This document shows, one piece after another, positions 25,620 to 33,411 of a DNA stretch of 64,000 bases (its first letter is position 1; the number at the start of each line of letters is the position of its first letter). The stretch spans positions 4,676,678-4,740,677 of the forward strand of contig NZ_CP133020.1 in assembly GCF_030866825.1 (NCBI RefSeq). Direction: 5' to 3'. The DNA comes from Rathayibacter sp. SW19. GTDB taxonomy: Bacteria > Actinomycetota > Actinomycetes > Actinomycetales > Microbacteriaceae. Under the pieces are notes generated by a model, which ran no database searches, was not told the DNA's origin, and worked only from the letters and a program-made list of their open reading frames with translations. The position numbers and the translations under genes were made by a program.

Positions 25620-25896
25620 GGCCACCGCGTCCTCAGTCCTCGCGGGGAAAAGGGCACGGCTGCGCTTACGGAGCTGTTCGAAGGTCTCACGGGCGACGAG
25701 ACGCCGATCATCGTCTCCAACGTCGTGGACCGCATCGACGAAGCCGTCCGCGCCGGTTCGCTTCGACGGGTGGCAGCCCACGATAGCCGAAGACCAAGCA
25801 GGCAAGGCACTGCGCCAGACGCCGTGCGCGCAGTACAAGATCCGTGACAACGACGTTTATGAAAGAGCGCTGGGGTACGCGCGGGAGCACTACTGA
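25620..25896 (+). pseudogene. Type I restriction enzyme R subunit (HsdR) C-terminal remnant
   Basis: In one frame the DNA encodes LTELFEGLTGDETPIIVSNVV and DRIDEAVRA. One base out of phase it continues VRFDGWQPTIAEDQAGKALR, then KIRDNDVYERALGYAREHY and a stop. These two blocks are consecutive in the C-terminal helical part of HsdR proteins (the ...VVxxIDxIVRxVRFxGWQ...YGYIRxYY ending). The frameshift is at about 25757. The helicase and nuclease domains and the hsdS and hsdM genes are absent, so only a scar of a type I restriction system remains. Confidence 0.75.
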
Positions 25897-26204
25897 GACC
25901 CGACGGTCAGGTGCGAGAGCCACTCGCGCATTCCCTTGATGTGGCCGGGCGTGATACCGCGGTAGCGGTTCGGGGCGATGAACAGGCTGGGTGTGTTGCG
26001 GGTGAGGCGTTTCGCCTGCGCGAACATGCCGCCGTGCACGGTTCCGTCATCGGAGAAGTCGAGTCGGCCGTCATCGTCGAGCCAGATGAACGGCATGCCT
26101 CCGATGGCTTCCTGGTCGGTGAGAATGCGGATGCCGCCCAGGGGAAAATCCAAGCCAAATGGCGAATTCGCCATGTGCTCGCCATTTACGCAAGAATTCG
26201 CCAT
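25890..26204 (-). CDS. Hypothetical protein (104 aa), possible fragment
   Basis: An open frame of 104 residues with protein-like content (GGIRILTDQEAIGGMPFIWL, DDDGRLDFSDDGTVHGG, NRYRGITPGHIKGMREWL). I do not recognise it. Its 5' end contains an imperfect duplication of ATGGCGAATTC-like sequence, so the ATG could be at 26204 or 26171. It overlaps the tail of the HsdR remnant by 7 bp and sits 27 bp before the dnaB stop. It may be a small island gene or the end of a truncated one. Confidence 0.4.
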   Translation of the reverse strand: MANSCVNGEHMANSPFGLDFPLGGIRILTDQEAIGGMPFIWLDDDGRLDFSDDGTVHGGMFAQAKRLTRNTPSLFIAPNRYRGITPGHIKGMREWLSHLTVGSQ

Positions 26205-26231
26205 CTCAATGCGGAACCTACAAAAGGCACA

Positions 26232-27605
26232 CTACGACGCCGCCATGTCGGTGAACCGCGAAAAGTGCCCCTGGAACGCGACGGTCACGGTGCGAGTCGG
26301 GCCGTTGCGATGCTTGGCGACGATCAGGTCGGCTTCGCCTGCACGCGGGTTGTCTTTCTCATAAGCGCTCTCGCGATGCAACAGGATGACCATGTCGGCG
26401 TCCTGCTCGATCGAGCCGGATTCTCGCAGGTCGCTCAGCGCGGGCAGTTTGTCCTGCCGCTGCTCCGGGCCGCGGTTCAACTGGGAGAGCGCGATCACAG
26501 GTACCTGCAGCTCCTTCGCGAGCAACTTCAGCGCCCGCGAGAACTCAGACACTTCCTGCTGACGAGATTCGACCCGTTTGCCGCTGGTCATCAACTGCAA
26601 GTAGTCGATGACGACCATCTTCAGCCCGACCCTCTGCTTGAGCCGACGGCATTTGGCGCGGATCTCCACGAGCGTCATGTTCGGGCTGTCATCGATGTAT
26701 AGAGGCGCGTCGTTGATGCGTCCACGCGTCGACGCGATCGTGGCCCAGTTCTGCTTGTCGAGTGTGCCCTTGCGCATGCTCTGCAACGGAATGGATGCCT
26801 CCGCCGAGAGCAAGCGCATCGCGATTTCACTGCGCCCCATCTCGAGCGAGAAGAAGATGGTGGGCAGAGCGTGCTTGATCGCCGCGGACCGCGCGAAGTC
26901 GAGCGCGAGTGTCGACTTTCCGAGTGCGGGCCGCGCAGCCACGATGATCATCTGCCCGGGGTGCAAGCCGTTCGTCAGGTCGTCGAGGTCGGCGAACCCG
27001 GTGGGTACGCCGGTCATCGATCCGTCCGTGTGCGTTGCCGCCTCGATCTCGTCAATGGCGACGGTCACGGCCTCGGTCAGCGGAATATAGTCCTCTGTGT
27101 CGCTCGAGCCCGTCACCGCATAGATCTCGGCTTGCGCGTTGTTGACGAGATCCAGCACCTCGCCCTCCGCGGCATACCCCATTTGGGTGATCCGCGTTCC
27201 TGCCTCGACCAGCCGACGCAGCAGCGCGCGCTCCGCGACGATGGATGCGTAATAGCCCGCGTTCGCCGCGGTCGGCACCAGGCTGGTCAATGTGTGCAGG
27301 TATTCGGCACCGCCGGCACGCGACAGCTCGCCCTGTTTGGTCAGCTCATCCGTCACCGTGATGACATCCGTCGGTTCACCCTGTGCGTACAGTGACAGGA
27401 TCGCGTCGAAGATCAGCTCATGCTTGGGAACATAGAAGTCGAGTGCCCTGACTACCTCGACGACGTCGGCGACGGCATCCTTGCTGAGCATCATTCCGCC
27501 CAGCGCACTCTGCTCGGCCAAGAGGTCGTGCGGAGGCGTACGCTCGGTCGAACGCGATTCGCCAATGGGCCGCGAGTCCGCCAAACCAAGATGAGCGATA
27601 GACAC
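26232..27605 (-). CDS. dnaB: Replicative DNA helicase DnaB
   Basis: A 457-residue hexameric helicase that unwinds DNA at the replication fork. The N-terminal domain begins PPHDLLAEQSALGGMMLS. The RecA-like domain has ARPALGKSTLALDFARS (Walker A), FFSLEMGRSEIAMRLLS, VVIDYLQLM (Walker B) and SQLNRGPEQR with LRESGSIEQDAD (motif H4 and arginine finger region). No intein is present. GTG at 27605 is chosen as the start because AAGGGGGAA lies just upstream; the ATG at 27620 has no ribosome site. It lies downstream of the rpsF-ssb-rpsR-rplI operon, but 476 bp and two hairpins separate them. Confidence 0.97.
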   Translation of the reverse strand: MSIAHLGLADSRPIGESRSTERTPPHDLLAEQSALGGMMLSKDAVADVVEVVRALDFYVPKHELIFDAILSLYAQGEPTDVITVTDELTKQGELSRAGGAEYLHTLTSLVPTAANAGYYASIVAERALLRRLVEAGTRITQMGYAAEGEVLDLVNNAQAEIYAVTGSSDTEDYIPLTEAVTVAIDEIEAATHTDGSMTGVPTGFADLDDLTNGLHPGQMIIVAARPALGKSTLALDFARSAAIKHALPTIFFSLEMGRSEIAMRLLSAEASIPLQSMRKGTLDKQNWATIASTRGRINDAPLYIDDSPNMTLVEIRAKCRRLKQRVGLKMVVIDYLQLMTSGKRVESRQQEVSEFSRALKLLAKELQVPVIALSQLNRGPEQRQDKLPALSDLRESGSIEQDADMVILLHRESAYEKDNPRAGEADLIVAKHRNGPTRTVTVAFQGHFSRFTDMAAS

Positions 27606-27688
27606 CCGTTCCCCCTTCATCGGCGTATTGAATAAGCATCGGCCGCAGCCTGTTCACCGAAGCCTGCAATCGTTGTCCCCACACTCGC

Positions 27689-27733
27689 AGAGACCACCGA
27701 CAGTCTCGGTTTCCGAGATTGCCGGTGGTCTCT
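27689..27733. repeat. Long imperfect hairpin upstream of dnaB
   Basis: Arms 27689-27709 and 27713-27733 pair over 21 positions with one mismatch and one G-U pair around a TTT loop. The outer 11 bp (AGAGACCACCG/CGGTGGTCTCT) are perfect. It lies 84 bp before the dnaB start, in the 5' leader if transcription starts upstream. Terminator or attenuator role is inferred. Confidence 0.6.
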
Positions 27734-27787
27734 GTAAGTCGATGCGGCTCCACCCTAGGCAGTCGGCGGCGCGCACACAACTGTGCC

Positions 27788-27796
27788 TGTGGACAA
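27788..27796 (-). promoter_or_regulatory. DnaA box (TTGTCCACA)
   Basis: Exact match, on the minus strand, to the actinobacterial DnaA-box consensus TTGTCCACA. A second identical box lies 67 bp away. Confidence 0.5.
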
Positions 27797-27854
27797 CGCT
27801 GTGGAGAATCTGCGCGAAACGCCGCATGTCGTGTGCAATCCGGGTGGAACAACT

Positions 27855-27863
27855 TGTGGACAA
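27855..27863 (-). promoter_or_regulatory. DnaA box (TTGTCCACA)
   Basis: Second exact TTGTCCACA upstream of dnaB, same orientation as the first. Together they suggest DnaA influences dnaB expression. Confidence 0.5.
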
Positions 27864-28024
27864 CGAAATAATCTAGTCGAGTTTACGCAAGCTGATCTGG
27901 TCTTTCTCTATCCCCAGCATGTGGGATTTAAGGAGTTTAGACGCACACTTGAACCTTGGGCGAATTGGGGGCACACCTGTGCACAAACATGTCAATTGGG
28001 GGTTGCGCTGGTCGTTAACTGGGT

Positions 28025-28051
28025 GTAGCGGCGGGCATTGCCCGCCGCTAC
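28025..28051 (-). terminator. Terminator hairpin after rplI
   Basis: Perfect 12-bp stem (GTAGCGGCGGGC/GCCCGCCGCTAC) with a 3-base loop, 31 bp after the rplI stop. There is no U-tract, as is common in actinobacterial terminators. Confidence 0.7.
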
Positions 28052-28081
28052 CTTCCTGTGTCTACACAGCCGTGCTGCGAA

Positions 28082-28534
28082 CTACTTCGCGGCGACCACC
28101 TGGAGGGTGATCGTAGCGAAAAGGTCCTCACGCAGCCGAACCGTCGCCTCGTGCACACCGACGACCTTGATCGCGTTTGGCAGTTCGATCTTCTTCTTGT
28201 CAAGCGCGCCGATACCGGCCGCGGCAACCGCGTCCGCGATGTCGGCGGTCTTCACAGAACCGAACAGGCGACCCTCCTTGCCTGCCTTCACGGTGAGCTT
28301 GACCTTCGTCGCTTCGAGCTTGGCTTTGAGGTCCTGAGCTTCCTCGACGGTGGCAAGCTCGCGGGCGGCACGAGCAGCCTTGATCTGATCGATCTGCTTC
28401 TCGCCACCGCGGCTCCACGCGACGGCGAAGCCCTGCGGGATGAGGTAGTTGCGCCCGTAGCCGTTCTTCACCTCGACGACGTCGCCAGCGGAACCGAGAC
28501 CGGTGACCTCATGGGTCAGAATGAGTTTCGACAT
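28082..28534 (-). CDS. rplI: 50S ribosomal protein L9
   Basis: A 150-residue L9. The N-terminal RNA-binding domain reads KLILTHEVTGLGSAGDVVEV and KNGYGRNYLIPQGFAVAWS. A long connecting helix rich in Ala, Lys and Glu follows, then the C-terminal domain with GRLFGSVKTADIADAV. It is the last gene of the rpsF-ssb-rpsR-rplI operon, 12 bp after rpsR, and a strong terminator follows. Confidence 0.97.
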   Translation of the reverse strand: MSKLILTHEVTGLGSAGDVVEVKNGYGRNYLIPQGFAVAWSRGGEKQIDQIKAARAARELATVEEAQDLKAKLEATKVKLTVKAGKEGRLFGSVKTADIADAVAAAGIGALDKKKIELPNAIKVVGVHEATVRLREDLFATITLQVVAAK

Positions 28535-28546
28535 TCTTCTTTACTC

Positions 28547-28810
28547 CTAACGGCCTGAGCCGGCGTAGGGGAGAAGTGCCATTTCGCGGGCGTTCTTTAC
28601 TGCCTTGGCGATGAGGCGCTGCTCCTGCACGGAGACACCGGTGATGCGACGAGCGCGAATCTTTCCGCGCTCGGAAATGAACTTGCGCAGAGTTGCGACG
28701 TCCTTGTAATCGATCACGCCGACACGGATGGACTTCGCCGGAGCGGCGTTCTTTCCATCCTTGCCTTTGCGGATCGGCTTGCGGCGATCGCCGCTCGACT
28801 TTCCAGCCAT
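28547..28810 (-). CDS. rpsR: 30S ribosomal protein S18
   Basis: An 87-residue S18 with the conserved IDYKDVATLRKFISERGKI helix and the C-terminal QEQRLIAKAVKNAREMALLPY. There are no zinc-binding cysteines, so it is the Zn-independent form. It lies in the S6-SSB-S18-L9 operon. The 100 bp between ssb and rpsR contain a palindromic repeat element (28842-28902), unusual inside a ribosomal operon. Confidence 0.97.
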   Translation of the reverse strand: MAGKSSGDRRKPIRKGKDGKNAAPAKSIRVGVIDYKDVATLRKFISERGKIRARRITGVSVQEQRLIAKAVKNAREMALLPYAGSGR

Positions 28811-28841
28811 AATTTGTCCTTTGCTTATGATGCGTTGATCC

Positions 28842-28902
28842 AGTAGCGAAGCGTATCGAGATCACGATGGTCTCGATACGGTCGCAAGCGACCTACTCGA
28901 CC
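28842..28902. repeat. REP-like palindromic element, copy A
   Basis: Contains AGTAGCGAAGCGTATCGAGA and, inverted, TCTCGATACGG...CCTACTCGACC. The pieces TATCGAGA/TCTCGATA and GTCGAGTAG are shared with copy B at 55641-55750. It folds into a long hairpin within the ssb-rpsR gap. Confidence 0.7.
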
Positions 28903-28911
28903 GCAGGGGTT

Positions 28912-29406
28912 TTAGAAGGGTGTCTCGTCGCTGAAGCTGCCAGGGGTGTTCCAGACGTCGCCCGCGGGCGCATTACCCTGGGCGGGGCTGGCAGCCCACG
29001 GCTCTTCAGCGCCGCCGACGGCGCCACGGCCGCCCCCGGATGACTGTGCGCGCGTGACTGCGGCGGTGGCGTAACGCAGCGAAGGCCCGATCTCATCGAT
29101 CTCGAGCTCGGTACTCGTGCGTTTCTCCCCCTCCTTCGTCTCGTAGGAGCGCATCTTGAGGCGCCCGGTTGCGATGACTCTGGACCCCTTGGTCAGCGAA
29201 CTCGCGACATGTTCGGCGAAGTCACGCCAGACACTTGCGCGCAGGAACAGCGCCTCGCCGTCTTTCCAGTCGTTCGCAGCGCGGTCGAAGGTGCGCGGAG
29301 TGGATGCGATGGTGAAGTTGGCGACCGCCAGCCCGTTCTGCGTGTAGCGCAGCTCCGGGTCGCTGGTGAGGTTGCCCACCACAGTGATTATAGTCTCGCC
29401 GGCCAT
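28912..29406 (-). CDS. ssb: Single-stranded DNA-binding protein
   Basis: A 164-residue SSB. The OB fold covers residues 1-110 (ITVVGNLTSDPELRYTQNGLAVANFTIAST, then FLRASVWRDFAEHVASSLTKGSRVIATGRLK). A Gly/Ala-rich linker follows and the acidic tip ends in DETPF, which recruits partner proteins. The ATG is 4 bp after the rpsF stop. It acts in replication and repair as a tetramer. Confidence 0.97.
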   Translation of the reverse strand: MAGETIITVVGNLTSDPELRYTQNGLAVANFTIASTPRTFDRAANDWKDGEALFLRASVWRDFAEHVASSLTKGSRVIATGRLKMRSYETKEGEKRTSTELEIDEIGPSLRYATAAVTRAQSSGGGRGAVGGAEEPWAASPAQGNAPAGDVWNTPGSFSDETPF

Positions 29407-29410
29407 CGGA

Positions 29411-29848
29411 CTACGCGCTTGCCTTCTCGGCGGCCTTGGCCACGGCAGCGGTCGGCGACGCGGCAGGAGCCTTCACCGTGGCAGGAGCCTTGGCGGGGGC
29501 AGCAGCCTTACGGGCTGCCTTCTCCTCTGCCAGCTTCGCCGCAGTGGCAACCTGGGCGATTGCATCTTCGGCGCGCAGCACCTTGGTGCGCATGACGGCC
29601 TCTGAAAGCTTCAGCTGGCGGTCGAGCTCGGCGGTCGCATCTGCGTTCGCGGTGAAGTCGACGACGGCATAGATGCCCTCTGTCTTTTTGTTGATCTCGT
29701 ACGCCAGGCGGCGACGACCCCAGATGTCGATCTTGTCAATGTTTCCACCGTCGTTACGAATAACATTGAGGAACTTGTCAAGGCTGGGAGCTACGGTGCG
29801 CTCATCGATCTCCGGATCGAGGATGACCATCAACTCGTACTGATGCAT
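29411..29848 (-). CDS. rpsF: 30S ribosomal protein S6 with C-terminal extension
   Basis: A 145-residue S6. The usual core of about 95 residues (YELMVILDPEIDERTVAPSL, RRLAYEINKKTEGIYAVVDF, LDRQLKLSEAVMRTKVLR) is followed by about 45 residues rich in Ala, Lys and Pro (KLAEEKAARKAAAPAKAP...). Such basic tails occur in some actinobacterial S6 proteins. GGAGG lies before the ATG. First gene of the operon with ssb, rpsR and rplI; divergent from mshA. Confidence 0.96.
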   Translation of the reverse strand: MHQYELMVILDPEIDERTVAPSLDKFLNVIRNDGGNIDKIDIWGRRRLAYEINKKTEGIYAVVDFTANADATAELDRQLKLSEAVMRTKVLRAEDAIAQVATAAKLAEEKAARKAAAPAKAPATVKAPAASPTAAVAKAAEKASA

Positions 29849-30026
29849 GACTAACCCACCTCCTTTGGACTAACACGGCTACAGACGTTCTGCAGCAGGA
29901 GGGTATTGGCATCTGTCGCCTGCCCGCCGCTGATCGCGGCAGAACATGGACAACCTGTACAGCATACCGGATGCCGCACCCCAGCACCATTCGGCTGCGC
30001 TCGCCCTAACCCCATAAGCTGAGCAC

Positions 30027-31247
30027 ATGCCCCCAGCACGGCCCTTGCGGATCGCGGTCGTTGCGCTGCACACCTCTCCGACTGATGCGCCGGGGGCCGG
30101 TGACGTCGGCGGAATGAATGTCGCCGTTCGAGCGACAGTCGAACAGATGGCAGAACTCGGGCACCGCGTTGACGTGCTGACTCGCCGTTATTCACCCGAA
30201 CTGCCGATCCGCTTCGAACTCTCGGAACGGATCACCCTGCACTTCGTTGACGCCGGGCCGCCCGAGCCGCGACCGAAGGGCGATCACGAGCTCTACATCG
30301 AGGAGTTCGCAGCCGGAATGGCTGTTCTGGGCGCCGTCGACATCGTGCACTCGCATCACTGGTTCTCGGGAATGGCCGCGCTACCGTTCGCGCGCACTCG
30401 CGGCGTCCCGCATGTGCAGAGTTACCACAGCATTGCGGCACCCGTGACGAGCGCGCTCTCCGAGGGGGAGCGCCCTGAATCCCCGGGCCGCATCGCGGGT
30501 GAGCGTTGGCTCGCGCAGAATTCGGATGCGATCGTCGCCGTCAGCGAGGCCGAGGCCGCCACGATCACTGGCCGACTCGGTTCGCCGCCGGGGAACGTGA
30601 CCGTTGTGCTGCCGGGCGTTGACACCGAACTGTTCCATCCGGGTGCCACGCAACGCCCCGACCGCTATGTGCTCACGGCTGCACGGATCGAGCCCCTGAA
30701 GGGACTCGACCTCGCCGTGCGCACGATCGCAGCGCTGCCCGCAGCCCTCAGGCCCGACCTGGTCGTTGCCGGCGGTCCGACCGTCGGTTATGAGGGATAC
30801 CTCGCCGAATTGCGCTCCCTGGCGTTCGAGCTCGGCATCCCCGACGGGGTACGGTTCGTCGGGCCGCTGTCGCGCGTCGAGCTGGCGGAACTGATGCGGC
30901 ACGCCTCTGCGCTGCTGATCCCGTCGCACTCCGAGACGTTCGGTCTCGTCGCTCTTGAGGCCGCCGCAAGTGGCATCCCAGTGCTCGCGACTCCGGCCGG
31001 CGGCCTTAGAGAATCTGTCACAAACCAGACCGGCATCCTGCTGAATTCGCGCGGCCCTGAAGTCTGGGCGAACGCGCTGGCCGCGCTGCTTACGGATGCC
31101 GATCGGGCCGCGCGTCTGTCGGCATCCGCCCGCGCGTTCGCTCTCACGCGCACGTGGCGACGTGATGCGGAGCAAACGCTCGACGTGTATCGCGCCGCGA
31201 TCGAACGCCTCGGCGGCCTCAGGGGCCGGCCGGAGCCGCGGCCGTGA
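30027..31247 (+). CDS. mshA: D-inositol-3-phosphate glycosyltransferase
   Basis: A 406-residue GT-B enzyme for the first step of mycothiol synthesis: GlcNAc transfer from UDP-GlcNAc to inositol 3-phosphate. The MshA hallmark LHTSPTDAPGAGDVGGMNV lies near residue 14. DIVHSHHWFSG and VQSYHSI follow, and the C-terminal lobe has the LTAARIEPLKGLDLA and PSHSETFGLVALEAAASG motifs (E-x7-E donor site). TAAGCT ends six bases before the ATG, so it is probably leaderless. Its TGA overlaps the GTG of the next gene (GTGA), so mshA and the MshB-like gene are translationally coupled. Confidence 0.9.
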   Translation: MPPARPLRIAVVALHTSPTDAPGAGDVGGMNVAVRATVEQMAELGHRVDVLTRRYSPELPIRFELSERITLHFVDAGPPEPRPKGDHELYIEEFAAGMAVLGAVDIVHSHHWFSGMAALPFARTRGVPHVQSYHSIAAPVTSALSEGERPESPGRIAGERWLAQNSDAIVAVSEAEAATITGRLGSPPGNVTVVLPGVDTELFHPGATQRPDRYVLTAARIEPLKGLDLAVRTIAALPAALRPDLVVAGGPTVGYEGYLAELRSLAFELGIPDGVRFVGPLSRVELAELMRHASALLIPSHSETFGLVALEAAASGIPVLATPAGGLRESVTNQTGILLNSRGPEVWANALAALLTDADRAARLSASARAFALTRTWRRDAEQTLDVYRAAIERLGGLRGRPEPRP

Positions 31248-32002
31248 GCATCCTCGACGGGGTCCGGACCGTGCTGCTGGCGCACGCCCACCCCGATGAC
31301 GAGACGATCTCCTCCGGAGCGCTGGTTGCTGAATTGGCGGCTCGGGGCATCCGTGTGGTGCTCCTGACCGCGACGCTGGGCGAGCAGGGCGAAGTCGTGC
31401 TGGCCCGGCAGGTCGAGGTCCGCGCTGCGCTCGGAACCGATCCCGCGGATGATCCCGCCGGTTTCGCGCGTCTGCGCGAGCGTGAGTTGGGCGATGCAGC
31501 CGCGATCCTCGGTGTCGCCCAGCGGTATCTCCTCGGCACGGCGCCGGCACGCGCTCGGGGGCTACCCGACCGTCGTTATGCCGACTCCGGGATGCGCTGG
31601 ATTCGCGAGGGGCTCGCCGGCCCCGCTGCGGACGTTTCCTCCGATGCGCTCACCGCGGCCCCGCTCGCAGAGGTCACGGATGATATCGGCGCCCTGATCG
31701 AGCTCGTGAGCCCACAGTTGGTGATCAGCTACGACGACAATGGCGGTTACGGGCATCCGGACCACCGACGCATCCGTGAAGCCGCCCTGGCCGCTGCCAC
31801 CGCGACGGGCATCCCGTTCGCGGAACTGCTCGCCGAGCCGGCACCGGATGCCGAGTGGCTCGCTCTCGATCAGCACCTCGCGACCGTGCAGAATGCGTTG
31901 CGCAGCCACGCCAGCCAGATTACCGTCGATGGTGACCACCTAATCCACTCCGGTGGTCAGCGCGAGAAGATCGCCACCGCGGTCGGTCTGCGCGTGGTGT
32001 AG
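31244..32002 (+). CDS. mshB: PIG-L family deacetylase, probable MshB
   Basis: A 252-residue zinc deacetylase. AHAHPDDETISSG near residue 13 and YGHPDHRRIREA near residue 168 provide the His-Asp-Asp-His metal and catalytic set of the PIG-L/MshB family. It would remove the acetyl group from GlcNAc-inositol in mycothiol synthesis. Direct coupling to mshA supports MshB over the paralogous mycothiol conjugate amidase Mca. The stop at 32002 is the last intact sequence before the RHS debris. Confidence 0.85.
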   Translation: MSILDGVRTVLLAHAHPDDETISSGALVAELAARGIRVVLLTATLGEQGEVVLARQVEVRAALGTDPADDPAGFARLRERELGDAAAILGVAQRYLLGTAPARARGLPDRRYADSGMRWIREGLAGPAADVSSDALTAAPLAEVTDDIGALIELVSPQLVISYDDNGGYGHPDHRRIREAALAAATATGIPFAELLAEPAPDAEWLALDQHLATVQNALRSHASQITVDGDHLIHSGGQREKIATAVGLRVV

Positions 32003-32039
32003 AGGTCGTGCATTCGAGCCCAGCCGCCTCAATGGCGGA

Positions 32040-32600
32040 CCTGTTTCTGGTACCTCGGTCCGGTTCCCCGTTCCCGGATCCACCGTGAACGCTTCCCAAT
32101 ACGGGGCAGGACCCCCAAACCGGACGCGGCCGGCGCGACCGTGCAATCCCCCACACCCGGCGTCCACGCCGCCGTCAAATCACGCATATCGTCATACCCG
32201 AAACACTGCGTATCCGAACCCGTAGCCCACCAGCACCAACCGTGCCCGTGGTGACGGCCTTCGTCACATCCCCTGCGTTATCCCTCGTGTACTGCCGGTC
32301 CGCCTGCACCGTGTACACGCCCGCAGTCAAAGTGCCGTCCTTGATCTCGGTGACAGCACCGGTCGCATTGTCATACCCATACGTCGAATACAACGCATTC
32401 GTCCCCGGACGAGACAACTGACCCACCTGACCAATCGCCGTATAAGTCGTCTGTCTCCGCAGCATCGACATGCTCGACTGGGCGCCCGCGCCGGTAGGTC
32501 ACCACGGCCAGCTCCCCGCTCGGACCACACACAGGCTCTGCGCCGGTCGGAAAATCATCGCTCCCAGCCTGGTCACACGTCGATTGCAAATCGGTCTGTG
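32040..32600 (-). pseudogene. RHS core fragment, rearranged
   Basis: Minus-strand pieces match the RHS core of the large protein: TTYTAIGQVGQLSRPGTNAL and DRQYTRDNAGDVTKAVT in one frame, with several frameshifts and divergence from the intact copies. A piece resembling the later CDQAGSDDFPTGAEPVCGPS segment lies upstream instead of downstream, so the order is scrambled. This is the far end of the RHS array. Confidence 0.7.
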
Positions 32601-32621
32601 GGCAACTTAACTGCCCGCCTT

Positions 32622-32927
32622 CTAGGTTTGTCGAGTCAACACGTAAAGCCGTTCTTGAAGATCGTCAAGCAACTGCCTCGCTTGCACCGGACTTAGAAGC
32701 GAATCTTGTGGAGGGCGCAACGTCAGGTCGGCCAGTCCGCCCATACCGGCCACAACGCCATGTAACTCGGCGATTACTTGCCGCCGACGTTCGTCATCGA
32801 TGGAGCCAGGGTCGGTCAGAATTGCCTGGCGTGTGGCCAACCAAGACGCATACGTACCGCGGTCACATTCCCTGAGCAACGTCACGATGTCATGAATGAC
32901 CTCGACTAACCCGGCAGTCGATGTCAA
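32622..32927 (-). CDS. Candidate immunity protein 3
   Basis: A 101-residue, helix-rich, acidic protein (VIHDIVTLLRECDRGTYASWL, then RRQVIAELHGVVAGMGGLADL). I do not recognise the family. Its TTG start overlaps the stop of the preceding toxin-tip gene by four bases (TTGA), the arrangement expected for an immunity gene read through with its toxin. GGAG lies about ten bases upstream. Function is inferred from position and size only. Confidence 0.5.
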   Translation of the reverse strand: MTSTAGLVEVIHDIVTLLRECDRGTYASWLATRQAILTDPGSIDDERRRQVIAELHGVVAGMGGLADLTLRPPQDSLLSPVQARQLLDDLQERLYVLTRQT

Positions 32928-33403
32928 GGTAAAGTCTCCTTAGTTGCGAGTTTGAACGCGGTCAGAGGATCAAGGCCGCGCGGCAGCAGGGCTTGATGCC
33001 CGGCACCGCCAGCCACTTTCCCTACGTACATTGGTGTATCAGCCGTCAGCGTGTACGTGGACACTACGTCCGCGTCGTTGCCCCATTTGGCAAGATTAAA
33101 CAAATCCTCTGCATCTGCCGAGCTCATCGGCTTCTCAAATCCGAAGAAGGAACCAACACCTTGTTCAGTACTTTCCGCACGATAGAAGGTTGTCCCGGCG
33201 TCAAAGGTCTGGACGGCATATTCGCTGCCCTCGAACGATTCTGCCAGGGAGCCGCCCAGAGCAGGTAGCTCAGCTGTTCCGTCTGACATCAAAACCATCG
33301 AGCAGACACCATCCGTGGCCACCAGGCAGCCAACAACGACTACCACGACAGCCCCAATACCGATCGCCTCTACCCCCGAGGTGGCTGCGCCCGCGAAGTC
33401 CAC
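32924..33403 (-). CDS. Orphan polymorphic-toxin tip 3 (truncated carrier)
   Basis: 159 residues starting at a GTG. The first 40 are hydrophobic (IGIGAVVVVVVGCLVATDG). The rest reads like a compact toxin domain: TTFYRAESTEQGVGSFFG, DLFNLAKWGNDADVVSTYTL and PMYVGKVAGGAGHQALLPRG. The 'FYRA...GSFFG...YVGKVAGG..Q' order is reminiscent of ADP-ribosyltransferase-like polymorphic toxins, but this is a guess. Immediately upstream lies an antisense IS110-type remnant, so the RHS core that should precede the tip has been lost. A candidate immunity gene follows with overlap. Confidence 0.5.
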   Translation of the reverse strand: MDFAGAATSGVEAIGIGAVVVVVVGCLVATDGVCSMVLMSDGTAELPALGGSLAESFEGSEYAVQTFDAGTTFYRAESTEQGVGSFFGFEKPMSSADAEDLFNLAKWGNDADVVSTYTLTADTPMYVGKVAGGAGHQALLPRGLDPLTAFKLATKETLP

Positions 33404-33411
33404 GTTATAGC

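Larger units (their letters stand above)
27606..28081. promoter_or_regulatory. dnaB upstream region
   Basis: Contains a large hairpin (27689-27733), two DnaA-box-like sites (27788-27796, 27855-27863) and the rplI terminator (28025-28051). No gene is seen. Confidence 0.6.
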
